A stretch of 64,000 nucleotides of DNA. Source: Acidobacteriota bacterium. GTDB lineage: Bacteria > Acidobacteriota > Terriglobia > Terriglobales > Acidobacteriaceae. A program made the position numbers and the translations under genes. The notes beneath the pieces were generated by a model. That model was given only the letters and a program-made list of their open reading frames with translations. It had not been told where the DNA came from and ran no database searches. Below, one piece after another: positions 34,589 through 43,339 of this stretch. Each line of letters opens with the position of its first letter. Position 1 is the first letter of the stretch. The stretch is taken from the NCBI GenBank assembly GCA_013289765.1, contig JABCZI010000001.1, positions 1 to 64,000 on the forward strand, given 5' to 3'.

Positions 34589-35017
34589 TCACTTCTTTCC
34601 CCGAGCCCTCGGCCATCTCGCAAGCACGGTCGTCGAAATGCCTCCCCGCGGACGAAAATCCCCCTTCACCTCGGCCCATACCGGCTTGGCCCAGCGCACC
34701 ACATCCTCAAGCACGCGGTTTACAACGTTCTCTTGAAAGATCCCAAGGTTGCGGTAAACGTGCAGATATTCTTTATATGATTTCAGTTCAAGGCAGGCTT
34801 TGTCGGGTTGGTAACGAAGAGTGATCACGCCAAAATCGGGCAGGCCGGTCTTCGGGCAGACCGAGGTGAACTCCGGATCGTCGATCACAATTTCGTATCC
34901 CGGAAACTGGTTTGGCCAGGTTTCGATCTCGGGAAAGCTGGCGTCCAACCCGGCAGCGGCGTGTTCTGGCGTGTAGCGGGAAGGTTTTGGCATAACGTTT
35001 ATTGTAGCGTCTTCCAT
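34589..35017 (-). CDS. queF: NADPH-dependent 7-cyano-7-deazaguanine reductase (QueF)
   Basis: The enzyme reduces preQ0 to preQ1 in queuosine synthesis. The unimodular type is recognised by FTSVCPKTGLPDFG, with the catalytic Cys and Asp, and the QueF motif ELKSYKEYLHVYRN, with FRPRGGIS near the end. The start ATG at 35017 gives 142 aa; the ATG at 34993 (MPKPSRY) is an alternative because the ribosome site of the first is weak. The track ORF overruns the divergent isochorismatase gene. No other queuosine genes are nearby. Confidence 0.92.
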   Translation of the reverse strand: MEDATINVMPKPSRYTPEHAAAGLDASFPEIETWPNQFPGYEIVIDDPEFTSVCPKTGLPDFGVITLRYQPDKACLELKSYKEYLHVYRNLGIFQENVVNRVLEDVVRWAKPVWAEVKGDFRPRGGISTTVLARWPRARGKK

Positions 35018-35032
35018 GATATTTTCTTGGCT

Positions 35033-35623
35033 ATGAAAAAGCCGGTCCTGCTCGTAATCGACATGTTGCGCGACTTTTTTGACCATTCAGAACCGGGCCG
35101 AAAAGAAAGGTTGGTTGAAGCCATCAACGAACTGGTGGCCATCATGCGAAGTGTCGCCCAGCCCGTGATCTGGGTGCGACAGGAGTTCGAGCCGGATCTG
35201 CGGGATGCCTTTCCGGAGATGAGATCGAAAGGAATCCGCATCACAATCAAAGGAACCCAGGGTTGCGAGATTCTTCAGGAACTTTCCCTGGCTCCATCCG
35301 ACCTGGTCATCGTGAAAAAGCGCTATAGCGCGTTTTATGGAACGGCCCTGGATGAAACTCTCGCGCGGATTCAGGCTGACACGATCATCGTGGCTGGAAT
35401 CAATACTCACGCTTGCGTTCGCACGACTGCAATCGACGCCTATCAACGCGACTGGCCCGTGGTTTTGGCCGCAGATTGCATTGACTCTTATGACCAGGAG
35501 CATCATGAAATCTCAGTCAAGTATATGTCGAAGAAAATCGCGGCACTGATGACCAATGCGGAGATTCGCTCGGCATTGGGGTCGCTCAGCCAAAACGAGA
35601 CCGTTCGGGCCAGATTGCGCTAA
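35033..35623 (+). CDS. Isochorismatase-family cysteine hydrolase
   Basis: The 196-aa protein has the triad Asp in LVIDMLRDFF, Lys in VIVKKRYSAFYGT and Cys in GINTHACVRTTAIDAY. Related enzymes hydrolyse nicotinamide, N-carbamoyl amides or isochorismate; the substrate is not readable. The ATG at 35033 starts only 15 bp from the divergent queF start, so the promoters overlap the neighbouring coding sequences. The track ORF from 34808 is antisense to queF and is not used. Confidence 0.9.
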   Translation: MKKPVLLVIDMLRDFFDHSEPGRKERLVEAINELVAIMRSVAQPVIWVRQEFEPDLRDAFPEMRSKGIRITIKGTQGCEILQELSLAPSDLVIVKKRYSAFYGTALDETLARIQADTIIVAGINTHACVRTTAIDAYQRDWPVVLAADCIDSYDQEHHEISVKYMSKKIAALMTNAEIRSALGSLSQNETVRARLR

Positions 35624-35788
35624 AATTCCTCGGCGGCTGTCCTCGCAATCTCGATTTACCGGCATCCGCCGGGGTCCGGCAGCATCTAACCACGCAACGG
35701 CTCGGGAAGACACAGATACTGTTCATAGCGGCCAGAGTGGTAAATTGATACTTGCAATTGTCCCTGCTGCGCCCTGAAAGATAACTGG

Positions 35789-37039
35789 TTGGCAACAAAC
35801 CACAATTCGAATGGACACGCGCCCGCGCGCAAGCGCCGCACATGGCTGGTGGCTGGAGTCGCTGCCGCTCTCGCGTTGATCCCTGTATTTACTCGCCAGA
35901 CGCCGATCCGCATCCGCACCACCACAGTCGAGCGAGGCCCTATCCGCAGCCTGATTTCCACGAACGGAAAAGTCGAGCCCAGCCGCAATTTCGAGGCGCA
36001 CTCCCCGCTCCCGACAACGGTGAAGCGCCTGCTGGTAAAAGAAGGAGATCACGTTCGCCGGGGACAACTTCTGTTGCAGCTGGATGACGCTGATCTTCGC
36101 AGCCAGGCGGCTCGAGCCCAGGCTCAGATCAAGGCGGCACAGGCCGATCAGGCCGATCTAACTACCGGCGGTACGCGCGAAGAAATGCTCACGCTCGATT
36201 CCCAACTCATCAAAGCCCACGGCGCGCGCGACGCAGCCCAGCGTAATTTGGATTCTCTTCGCCGCTTAAGCCAGCAAGGCGCAGCCTCCGCGGGCGAAGT
36301 GAAACAGGCGGAGGAAGATTTGCAGCGTACCCAGGCCGATGTCACGCTGCTTGAGCAAAAAAAGAAAGATCGTTATTCGCAACCGGAGGCGGCAAAGGTT
36401 CAGGCCCAGGGCGCGGAGGCTCAAGCCGCCTACGACGCGGCTGAAGAAGCTCTGCAAAAATCCAGCGTACGCGCGCCTTTCGATGGAATCGTCTACGCTC
36501 TCCCCGTCAAACAAGGCGCCTATGTGCAGACGGGAGATCTGCTGCTGCAGGAAGGCGATCTTTCCCAAATGCTGGTGCGCACCTTCGTTGACGAACCTGA
36601 AATCGGCCGCCTCGCCGCCGGACAAAAAATCGAAGTCACGTGGGACGCTTTACCCGATCGAGTCTGGAAAGGCGCCGTCAGCACCATTCCTTCCACGGTC
36701 AAGCTGCGCGGCTCGCGCAATGTTGGCGAGGTTACTTGCACGGTCGACAATCACGATTTGCGGCTATTACCGAACATCAACGTCGGCGTCACGGTCATCA
36801 CCGCCGAACACAGCGGCGTGCTGACGGTACAGCGCGAAGCCGTCCGCATCGACGACACCAAGCCTTATGTCTATCAAGTGGTAGATGGCGTGCTCAAACG
36901 CCGCGATGTCCAAGTCTCGCTGCAGAATCTGACTCGCGTTGAGATCACCGCCGGACTTCCTGAAAATTCCGTCATCGCATTGTCCTCGGTCGATACCAAA
37001 CCGCTCGTCGAGGGCGCCCACGTTAAAGTGGTGCCCTAA
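35789..37039 (+). CDS. HlyD/RND-type periplasmic adaptor (membrane fusion protein)
   Basis: This 416-aa protein has one N-terminal transmembrane helix (WLVAGVAAALALIPVF). A lipoyl half-motif (VKRLLVKEGDHVRRGQLLLQLDD) is followed by a long alpha-hairpin with Ala/Gln-rich coiled coils (about 95-215), the second lipoyl half (VRAPFDGIVYALPVKQGAYVQTGD), then beta-barrel and membrane-proximal domains. It would link an inner-membrane pump to an outer-membrane channel, but no ABC or RND partner is adjacent. The start is a TTG, with a modest GAAAG upstream. Confidence 0.9.
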   Translation: MATNHNSNGHAPARKRRTWLVAGVAAALALIPVFTRQTPIRIRTTTVERGPIRSLISTNGKVEPSRNFEAHSPLPTTVKRLLVKEGDHVRRGQLLLQLDDADLRSQAARAQAQIKAAQADQADLTTGGTREEMLTLDSQLIKAHGARDAAQRNLDSLRRLSQQGAASAGEVKQAEEDLQRTQADVTLLEQKKKDRYSQPEAAKVQAQGAEAQAAYDAAEEALQKSSVRAPFDGIVYALPVKQGAYVQTGDLLLQEGDLSQMLVRTFVDEPEIGRLAAGQKIEVTWDALPDRVWKGAVSTIPSTVKLRGSRNVGEVTCTVDNHDLRLLPNINVGVTVITAEHSGVLTVQREAVRIDDTKPYVYQVVDGVLKRRDVQVSLQNLTRVEITAGLPENSVIALSSVDTKPLVEGAHVKVVP

Positions 37040-37042
37040 CGA

Positions 37043-38068
37043 ATGGGATCGACCGATGACACCGGTTGTCATTCCAAGGGAGCGCTGTTGGCGCAGCGGG
37101 GTCCCAGAATATTCTCGTATTTGGCACGCATCTTTCTTGGAACTCTCGTTTCGATACCAATCCTGTCTTCCGCGCTCACCGACTCACCCCAAGACCTTCT
37201 TGCGGCTGGCCGCGTCGATCAGGCTTTCGAAACACTGCAGCGCCAAATCCGCAGCGAGCCCACCGCCGAGGCTTACAACCTGCTCTGCCGTGCTCACTTC
37301 GAACTGGGAGCGTGGGACGCCGGAATTCCCTCCTGCGAAAAAGCCATCGCTCTCGATCCTCATAACGGGCTCTATCATTTGTGGCTGGGACGCATTTACG
37401 GGGAGAAGGCGGACCACGCAGGTTTTATGAGCGCGGCCGGCTTGGCAAAAAAAGTTCGGACCGAATTTGAACGTGCCGTCGCACTCTCGCCCGACAGCTG
37501 GGAAGCCCGCACCGATCTTGCCGAGTTTTATCTGGAAGCCCCCGGAGTTGTCGGAGGCGGCAAAGATAAAGCCCGCGACGAAGCCAACCGCCTGGCTCCG
37601 TTAGATGCAGGCATGGCGCATTGGGTGAAGGGCCGCATCGCGGAGAAGAATAAAGATACAGATGCCGCCGAGCAGGAATTTCAAGTCGCCATTCAGGTCA
37701 CTCACGGTGGCGCCCGCTCATGGCTCAATCTGGCCGGGTTCTACCATCACATGAATCGCTTGCCGGAAATGGACCAGGCTTTACGCAAGCTCGAATCGAG
37801 TCCGCTCGATCATCCCGGAGCGCTGGTCGATGGCGCCGGCATCCTCCTGCGCAGCGGCCGTGACTACCCCATGGCCGTGCGGCTACTGCACCGCTATTTC
37901 TCCTCGCCGGTCGAAGAAGCCCCTGCGTTCAAGGCCCATGTCATGCTCGGGGAAGTGTTTGAGAAACAAGGCGACCATAGCGCCGCCGCTGAAGAATATC
38001 GCACCGCCGTCGCCATGGCGCACACCTACCGTCCCGCCCAAGAGGGATTGAAGCGCGTCACTCGCTAG
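37043..38068 (+). CDS. TPR-repeat protein
   Basis: The 341-aa protein contains several tetratricopeptide repeats: AYNLLCRAHFELGAWDAGIPSCEKAIALDP, WLGRIYGEKADHAGF, ARSWLNLAGFYHHMNRLPEMDQAL and AHVMLGEVFEKQGDHSAAAEEYRTA. The first 25 codons (TGTCATTCCAAGGGAGCG on the DNA) look like an intergenic TCATTCC repeat read through, so the true start may be the TTG near 37121, before a hydrophobic export-like segment (LARIFLGTLVSIPILSSALT). It follows the adaptor gene by 3 bp. Confidence 0.8.
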   Translation: MGSTDDTGCHSKGALLAQRGPRIFSYLARIFLGTLVSIPILSSALTDSPQDLLAAGRVDQAFETLQRQIRSEPTAEAYNLLCRAHFELGAWDAGIPSCEKAIALDPHNGLYHLWLGRIYGEKADHAGFMSAAGLAKKVRTEFERAVALSPDSWEARTDLAEFYLEAPGVVGGGKDKARDEANRLAPLDAGMAHWVKGRIAEKNKDTDAAEQEFQVAIQVTHGGARSWLNLAGFYHHMNRLPEMDQALRKLESSPLDHPGALVDGAGILLRSGRDYPMAVRLLHRYFSSPVEEAPAFKAHVMLGEVFEKQGDHSAAAEEYRTAVAMAHTYRPAQEGLKRVTR

Positions 38069-38118
38069 TTGCAAGTTACTCCTTGGAAATGATTTCGAGA
38101 TGATGCTCGAAGGGAGAT

Positions 38119-38997
38119 CTATCGAGCGATTGATTTAATTTTGCCGACGCGATCCAGCAGATTGGAAGCATTCAGTCGACGGCATTGTTCCTCAAAGTTC
38201 TCGCGCGGCCCCCTCCAGTGAAGGTTCTCGACCGTATCAAAGACGGGCACATCCAGCCGCAGAGTTGCCAGAGTGCGAAACAGCAACGCATCGTTCCACC
38301 CGTTGAATAGCGATTCCGAAAGCACGCGCGCCTTCCGGATGGAGGGATGCCACTCTCTCCAATCCTTCGGAATATCTTCAAGGTGCGGATACTGCGAAAA
38401 AGCCATAGCTGCAGCCTTCACGCCCCAGCCCGGCACGCCCGGAAAACCATCCGCGCTATCGCCCACCACCGCCAGGTAATCCGGAATCGACTGCGGATTG
38501 ACTCCAAACTTCGCCACAACGCCCGCTTCATCGCGCACGATGTCGCGCCTGCGATCAAGCTGAACGATTCGTGTTCCCACCACGCACTGGGCAAGATCTT
38601 TGTCCGGCGTACAGATGATCACTTGACCCACGTGCTCATCCTTCGCAGCTTTAACGGCGGCGGAAGCCAGTGCATCGTCCGCCTCGTAGTAGACCATGGG
38701 CCACACCATCACGCCCATCGCCTGCAACGCATCTTCGAGAACGGGAAACTGCGCCAGCAACTCCTCGGACACGCCTTCGCTGGTCTTGTACCCCGGATAC
38801 AGGTCGTTGCGGAACGACTCGACTACATGGTCGGTGGCAACGCCGATGTACTTCGCGCCGCTCTCGATCATCGACAGGACAGACGCCAACACACCTCGCA
38901 CCGCGCCCACATCTTGGCCGTTCACATCGGCTGCCGCGGGCACGGCAAAAAAGTGCCGGAACAATTCGTAGGTCCCGTCAATCAGGTAAACGTCCAT
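38119..38997 (-). CDS. 5'-3' exonuclease (FEN/PolA-N-like)
   Basis: The 292-aa stand-alone flap/5'-3' exonuclease has a PIN-like N terminus (VYLIDGTYELFRHFF), YEADDALASAAVKAA, ICTPDKDLAQCV and the helix-hairpin-helix GDSADGFPGVPGWGVKAAA. These acidic residues bind the metals. It resembles the N-terminal domain of DNA polymerase I without the polymerase, and could act in Okazaki-fragment or repair processing. The end carries no recognised extra domain. Confidence 0.92.
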   Translation of the reverse strand: MDVYLIDGTYELFRHFFAVPAAADVNGQDVGAVRGVLASVLSMIESGAKYIGVATDHVVESFRNDLYPGYKTSEGVSEELLAQFPVLEDALQAMGVMVWPMVYYEADDALASAAVKAAKDEHVGQVIICTPDKDLAQCVVGTRIVQLDRRRDIVRDEAGVVAKFGVNPQSIPDYLAVVGDSADGFPGVPGWGVKAAAMAFSQYPHLEDIPKDWREWHPSIRKARVLSESLFNGWNDALLFRTLATLRLDVPVFDTVENLHWRGPRENFEEQCRRLNASNLLDRVGKIKSIAR

Positions 38998-39113
38998 CCG
39001 GCTCCATTAAATTTCTGCCAGCGATGTTATAGGATCGAGCGGGCGAACATCACGGAAAAATAACTTCGGAAAATAAGTTGGGGACTAGGGCAAATAAATT
39101 GGGGGAATAAGCA

Positions 39114-39494
39114 ATGACCTCCGTGAGAATGGACAAATGGCTGTGGGCCGCGCGGTTTTTCAAAACCCGCTCCCTGGCTGCACGGGCCTGCGATCTGAGC
39201 CGCGTTCAATCCAACGGGCAGCCTGCCAAGCCGGCCCGCGAGGTCCGCGTTGGCGACAAGTTGCGCGTCAGCAACGACGGCGGCGATTTTGAAATCGAAG
39301 TGCTGCTTCTCAGCGAAGTGCGAGGCCCCGCGTCGGTCGCCCAAACTCTTTACCGCGAGTCCGACGCCAGCCGCGAGCTCCGCCAAAAAGTAGCAGCGGA
39401 GCGCAAGGCCATGAAGCAGTTTGAAGAATTACCCGCTGGCCGCCCCTCCAAACGCGATCGCCGAAGGATCATCCAGTTCCGCGGCAGAGCGTGA
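39114..39494 (+). CDS. S4-domain RNA-binding protein, Hsp15 (HslR)-like
   Basis: The 126-aa protein begins with the S4 domain (RMDKWLWAARFFKTRSLAARACDLSRVQSNGQPAKPAREVRVGDKLRV) and has a basic C-terminal tail (AGRPSKRDRRRIIQFRG). Hsp15 binds 50S subunits carrying nascent chains to recycle stalled ribosomes after heat stress. It is transcribed alone. Confidence 0.9.
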   Translation: MTSVRMDKWLWAARFFKTRSLAARACDLSRVQSNGQPAKPAREVRVGDKLRVSNDGGDFEIEVLLLSEVRGPASVAQTLYRESDASRELRQKVAAERKAMKQFEELPAGRPSKRDRRRIIQFRGRA

Positions 39495-39544
39495 GCGAAT
39501 CCACAGCAGTCAGTGTTTTGTTGAGAACGCAAACGAAATTGCTT

Positions 39545-40024
39545 TTATGGATATCGCTTCACAGGGGCGGCACCGTTTTCGTCGGTCTCACGGATGGCTT
39601 CGACCTTGGCCAGTTCCGGTTTTTTCTTGTCGGCGGGCTTAACCCCGTGAACGCTGACTGCCTGCTCGAGTTGGGTCATGAGCGTTTGCAGGTTTTCTTC
39701 GCCGGTATCGAGGATCTTGCGCAACTCCGCGCTGGCTTTCATGGCTTGCTCGTAGGCCTCCCGAGCTTTGGTAAGAAGCGGGAGCTGCTCGATGAACGCC
39801 GTCGCGCTGCGGGTGAACTCGTTCAGCGACTCTGTATAGCCGGTCATGTTTGGAGCTGATGATGGCTGCTTATCCCCCTCGGCAACCTTTTGAGATCCAG
39901 CGGCGAGACTCCATTTTTCGAAGCGGCCGACGATGGAAGATCCCATAGGAGCGTCGCCGGACTCCGGCGTCAGCTTGGCGAGCTCAGGCTGCGTGTCCGC
40001 ATTATCGTCCTGCTTTTTCCACAT
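39545..40024 (-). CDS. Coiled-coil protein, unknown
   Basis: The 159-aa soluble protein has a polar, probably disordered first third (MWKKQDDNADTQPELAKL). A helical coiled coil runs from about residue 65 to 125 (SLNEFTRSATAFIEQLPLLTKAREAYEQAMKASAELRKILDTGEENLQTLMTQLEQ), and the tail is charged. No family is recognised. It lies convergent to the Hsp15 gene and upstream of tRNA-Gly on the same strand. Confidence 0.6.
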   Translation of the reverse strand: MWKKQDDNADTQPELAKLTPESGDAPMGSSIVGRFEKWSLAAGSQKVAEGDKQPSSAPNMTGYTESLNEFTRSATAFIEQLPLLTKAREAYEQAMKASAELRKILDTGEENLQTLMTQLEQAVSVHGVKPADKKKPELAKVEAIRETDENGAAPVKRYP

Positions 40025-40184
40025 TCCGTACTCCTTTGCATTTAGACCATAGCGGAGCGGCGCAGATTGAAATTATAAATGGCGGGGCTGGAAGATCAAC
40101 TTCAGCGGCCCAATGTATTTGGGAAGATGCTGCCGCAGCATGAAGAACTGGAGAATCGGTTTGCAGCCTAACTTATTGAAAAAA

Positions 40185-40259
40185 TGGAGCGGGAGACCGG
40201 GATCGAACCGGCGACATCCAGCTTGGGAAGCTGGCGTTCTACCGCTGAACTACTCCCGC
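40185..40259 (-). tRNA. tRNA-Gly (CCC)
   Basis: Read leftward: acceptor GCGGGAG, D arm GTTC-AGCGGTA-GAAC, anticodon stem CCAGC with loop TTCCCAA and GCTGG, variable ATGTC, T arm GCCGG-TTCGATC-CCGGT, acceptor CTCCCGC, discriminator T and an encoded CCA. Anticodon CCC reads GGG glycine codons. All stems pair, so the gene looks functional. Confidence 0.95.
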
Positions 40260-40453
40260 TCACGGGCGAATGCCCCATCACACGGGGACCGCGCGCCCTG
40301 CACGCATTTCGCATCCCCATCAAAGTCTAGCATCGCACGCCGGGGGAAACAATCGTGCTCGCGCCTGGCTCTTCCAATCTCAGCGATTCCAATTTCGAAT
40401 CTCGAATCTCTCGACGACGTTTTCGACGCAACCTGCCGCAGTTCGTCCATCCC

Positions 40454-41485
40454 TCACTTTCCCGCAGTGACGGTTGCCTTCGCTTCGATCATGGAAGCCA
40501 CCTCGGCCACCCGCCGGTACGATTGCAGTCTATCGGCGTGGTCATAGGTATCAGTGACAATGATCACCTCGTCGGCCCCAGTTTCACCCACCAGCTTCTC
40601 CAACCCCGCCTTTACGGTTGCATTCGATCCCACAATTGCCGCGCCCAGCCTACTTTCCACGGCAGCACGCTCCGCATAGTTCTGCCAGAGAGCCTCCATG
40701 GAATCCACTGGTGGCAATAATTCTACGGGCTGATTTCTTATCAGCCGCAGAAAGCGCTGCTGCGGCGTGGTGAACAACCGCCGCGCTGCCGCGTCCGTCT
40801 CCGCCGCAATCACTTGCACCGCGACGATTAAGTATGGCTTCCGCAGAACTTCGCTTGGCCGGAACCGATCGCGATACAACTCCGCCGCCGCGTATAGATA
40901 CTCAGGCGCAAAATGCGCTGCGAAGGCAAACGGCAACCCCAGCATTCCCGCCAGTTCCGCACTGAAGCCGCTCGACCCTAACAACGTAATCGGTACATTG
41001 CTCCCTTGTCCGGGAATCGCTTTCACCGCCTGCCCAGGTTTTTCGGGTCCCAGGTAGGTTCGCAGTTCGTCGAGCAGCGCCGGAAAATCTTCCCCACTCT
41101 GGCTTGAATCCCTCCGTAGCGCCCGCATGGTTTGAAAATCGCCACCCGGAGCCCGTCCCAACCCCAGATCAATTCGGCCCGGATACAACGCATCCAATGT
41201 TCCAAACTGCTCCGCCACCACCAGCGGTGCATGGTTCGGCAGCATTACTCCACCGCTGCCTACGCGAATCGTCTTCGTCGCCGCCGCTACATGCCCAATC
41301 AACACCGGCGTAGCCGAGCACGCCAGTCCAGAAATGGAATGATGTTCCGCCAGCCAGTAGCGCTTGTAACCCAACTGCTCCGCGTGTTGCGCCAGATCAA
41401 CTGACCGGGCGATTGCGCTGCCTGCGGACTCCCCTGTTCTCATGCCCACAAGATCAAGAACTGAAACCGCTAATCCGTTACTCAT
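40454..41485 (-). CDS. LLM-class flavin-dependent oxidoreductase
   Basis: The 343-aa luciferase-like TIM barrel has [42 protein letters not shown] and [28 protein letters not shown], both typical of the single-component group 1 LLM proteins. These use FMNH2 or F420; the substrate cannot be told. It begins close to the divergent HugZ-like gene (122-bp gap). Confidence 0.92.
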   Translation of the reverse strand: MSNGLAVSVLDLVGMRTGESAGSAIARSVDLAQHAEQLGYKRYWLAEHHSISGLACSATPVLIGHVAAATKTIRVGSGGVMLPNHAPLVVAEQFGTLDALYPGRIDLGLGRAPGGDFQTMRALRRDSSQSGEDFPALLDELRTYLGPEKPGQAVKAIPGQGSNVPITLLGSSGFSAELAGMLGLPFAFAAHFAPEYLYAAAELYRDRFRPSEVLRKPYLIVAVQVIAAETDAAARRLFTTPQQRFLRLIRNQPVELLPPVDSMEALWQNYAERAAVESRLGAAIVGSNATVKAGLEKLVGETGADEVIIVTDTYDHADRLQSYRRVAEVASMIEAKATVTAGK

Positions 41486-41607
41486 TCTGAATTGGATGAC
41501 ACGGAAGCGAAACCGATGCGACTTACCGTTTCGGCAGAATTCGACTCACGAACAGGTGGCAACAACAGCCGGACCAGTATTTCATTTAGACTGCCTGCAG
41601 ATCACAA

Positions 41608-42417
41608 ATGTCTTCCTCATCCAGTTCTTCATCCAGCAGAAAGCACGCGGGCCCCGGCGTCAGCAACGATCAGCCACCCGTTCCCGAGCCCACATTTTCG
41701 GAGCGCGCCCGCACTCTCATTCACCTGGGCCGCATCGGCAGCCTTTCCACTCTCTCGCGCAAGCAGCCCGGCTTCCCTTTCGGATCAGTCATGCCTTACG
41801 GGCTCGATGCCGCCGGACGTCCTATATTCCTTATCAGCACCATGGCCATGCACACCCAGAATCTGCAAGCCGATCCGCGCGCCAGTCTGCTCGTCACCCA
41901 GCCTGATGCCAGCGGTGACCCGCTGGGCGCGGCGCGAGTCACAGTAATCGGCAACGCTGCGATCATTCCGCCAGCGGAAGTAGCCGAGGCGCGCACGCTC
42001 TATCTGGAGCGCTATGCCAATGCGAAATATTGGGTGGACTTCGAGGACTTTTCTTTTTACCGCATGCAAGTGCTGGATGTGTACTACGTTGGAGGCTTCG
42101 GAGTGATGGGCTGGGTGCAGGTGTCAGATTACGATCGGGCTCGGCCTGACCCGCTCGCCGATGCCGCAGCCGGGATTATCGAACACATGAATGCCGATCA
42201 TAAGGAGGCGCTGGTCCTGCTGGCCCGTTCATTCGCCGGCATCGAAGCGCAAGAAGCGGCCATGACTTCGGTGGACCGCCTCGGCTTTCACCTTCGCCTC
42301 ACGACGCCGGATGGCATGAAAGGCGCCCGCATTGCTTTTCTGCGGGAATCAATCACTCCGGCGGAAACCAGGAAAGTTCTGGTAGAGATGGTGCAGCAGG
42401 CGCGTCAAGGCGGCTAG
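41608..42417 (+). CDS. HugZ-like pyridoxamine-phosphate-oxidase-fold protein with DUF2470 domain
   Basis: The 269-aa protein has a split-barrel FMN/heme-binding domain (ARTLIHLGRIGSLSTLSRKQPGFPFGSVMPY, FLISTMAMHTQNLQADPRASLLV) and a C-terminal DUF2470 domain (GIIEHMNADHKEALVLLARSFAG). This combination is found in HugZ-type heme oxygenases and the chloroplast GluTR-binding protein family. The start is followed by a run of nine Ser that is probably unstructured; a later start is possible. Confidence 0.88.
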   Translation: MSSSSSSSSSRKHAGPGVSNDQPPVPEPTFSERARTLIHLGRIGSLSTLSRKQPGFPFGSVMPYGLDAAGRPIFLISTMAMHTQNLQADPRASLLVTQPDASGDPLGAARVTVIGNAAIIPPAEVAEARTLYLERYANAKYWVDFEDFSFYRMQVLDVYYVGGFGVMGWVQVSDYDRARPDPLADAAAGIIEHMNADHKEALVLLARSFAGIEAQEAAMTSVDRLGFHLRLTTPDGMKGARIAFLRESITPAETRKVLVEMVQQARQGG

Positions 42418-42434
42418 AAACTCCCCAGCCCTTT

Positions 42435-42480
42435 GTCATTCCCTGCGCCCCATTGTCATTCCGAGCGAAGCGAGGAACCC
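42435..42480. repeat. Tandem pair of TCATTCC-type intergenic repeat fragments
   Basis: TTGTCATTCCCTGCGCC and ATTGTCATTCCGAGCGAAGCGAGGAACCC follow each other after the HugZ-like gene. The second contains the imperfect hairpin CCGAGCG-AAG-CGAGG and matches the element at 27539. Confidence 0.6.
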
Positions 42481-42535
42481 TTGGTTTCAGCTGACACAAA
42501 CGCCTGGCTGATCCCGATCTGCCGCTAAAAGGAAA

Positions 42536-42563
42536 TGCCCGAAACTCTTTCGAGTTTCGGGCA
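42536..42563 (-). terminator. Rho-independent terminator of the cold-shock gene
   Basis: TGCCCGAAACTC-TTTC-GAGTTTCGGGCA is a perfect 12-bp stem with a 4-nt loop, 25 bp past the cold-shock stop. On the minus strand it is followed by TTTCCTTTTAG. Confidence 0.85.
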
Positions 42564-42587
42564 CTGTTGTTGCTCAGAAAGCGGTCG

Positions 42588-42791
42588 TTAGACGGCCTGA
42601 ACGTTCTCTGCTTGCCAGCCCTTGGGGCCCTTGGTCACGTCGAACTGCACGGTTTGGCCTTCCTGCAGGCTGCGGAAGCCCCCCGCCTGGATCGCGGAGA
42701 AATGCACGAAAACGTCTTCGCCATTCTGACGGCTGATAAAGCCATAGCCCTTGGCGTCATTAAACCACTTCACTGTTCCTTGTTCTGCCAT
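42588..42791 (-). CDS. Cold-shock protein (CspA family)
   Basis: The 67-aa single OB-fold RNA chaperone has RNP1 KGYGFI and RNP2 VFVHFSAI in normal order and length. It has its own promoter, a long leader of about 115 nt and a strong terminator, as for regulated csp genes. Codon use is that of a highly expressed gene. Confidence 0.97.
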   Translation of the reverse strand: MAEQGTVKWFNDAKGYGFISRQNGEDVFVHFSAIQAGGFRSLQEGQTVQFDVTKGPKGWQAENVQAV

Positions 42792-42913
42792 TGTTGGTAG
42801 TCCTATTCTTGTTTCTTTGGATTGTGCTGAGAAGATTCGCTGCTAGTGAGGGGGTGACGCTGGTTGGCGATACCGACCTTCAATTGCTTGTGAGTCAAAC
42901 TTAGCTGGACTTA

Positions 42914-42943
42914 ATTGTACACCAGAAGTCAAGTTAAAGTGAA
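42914..42943 (-). promoter_or_regulatory. Probable promoter of the cold-shock gene
   Basis: Read leftward: TTCACT, an 18-bp spacer and TACAAT. It lies in an A/T-rich patch and gives a 5' leader of about 115 nt before the csp ATG, the kind of long leader that mediates cold-shock control. Confidence 0.5.
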
Positions 42944-43003
42944 CATTTTTTAACCCACATAATCCCAAACCTCGCCGGGGCGCCCATCCTGTGCCTGGGC
43001 GGT

Positions 43004-43171
43004 TTACTCCGAGTACCCATCCTGATCGTCCTCATCTTCGTCTTCGTCGTGTTCTTTTTCGTCCTCTTCTTCTTCCTCTTCTTCTTCTGGCTCACTTCGA
43101 ACTTGGAGTTGACCTGCGGCCCAATGCTCTTGCCGGCTGGAAACCACACATTCTAAAAATCTTCTGCTCAT
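43004..43171 (-). CDS. Small highly acidic protein (55 aa), not in ORF track
   Basis: The frame from ATG 43171 to TAA 43004 encodes 55 residues. An N-terminal ordered part, MSRRFLECVVSSRQEHWAAG, is followed by RSEPEEEEEEEEDEKEHDEDEDEDDQ and the end DGYSE. The pyrimidine-rich plus strand is the reverse of its GAA/GAG/GAC run. The competing 71-codon ORF (42934-43149) in another minus frame is Lys-rich low complexity and a frame shadow. Cys and Trp in the head and a conserved-looking DGYSE end argue for a real gene. The function is unknown; a chaperone or metal-buffer role would be pure guess. Confidence 0.55.
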   Translation of the reverse strand: MSRRFLECVVSSRQEHWAAGQLQVRSEPEEEEEEEEDEKEHDEDEDEDDQDGYSE

Positions 43172-43339
43172 GGCTAAATGTTACACCCACCGCGGTCGCT
43201 CCTGAGGCTCTGACAGTTCCGCATTAGGAATGACTCACGAATTTCACGCTGCCATTAAAGCCTTTTCGCTGGACATCCGTGGGCGTCGTGATTAGCTTGA
43301 TCTACCTCTCGATCATTCAGCAGCGCCCGGAGATATTTT

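Noticed and set aside
42934-43149. 71-codon Lys-rich minus ORF
   Set aside because: Frame shadow of the acidic 55-aa gene; its KKKRKKKRTKK run is simply the GAA/GAG tract read in another frame.
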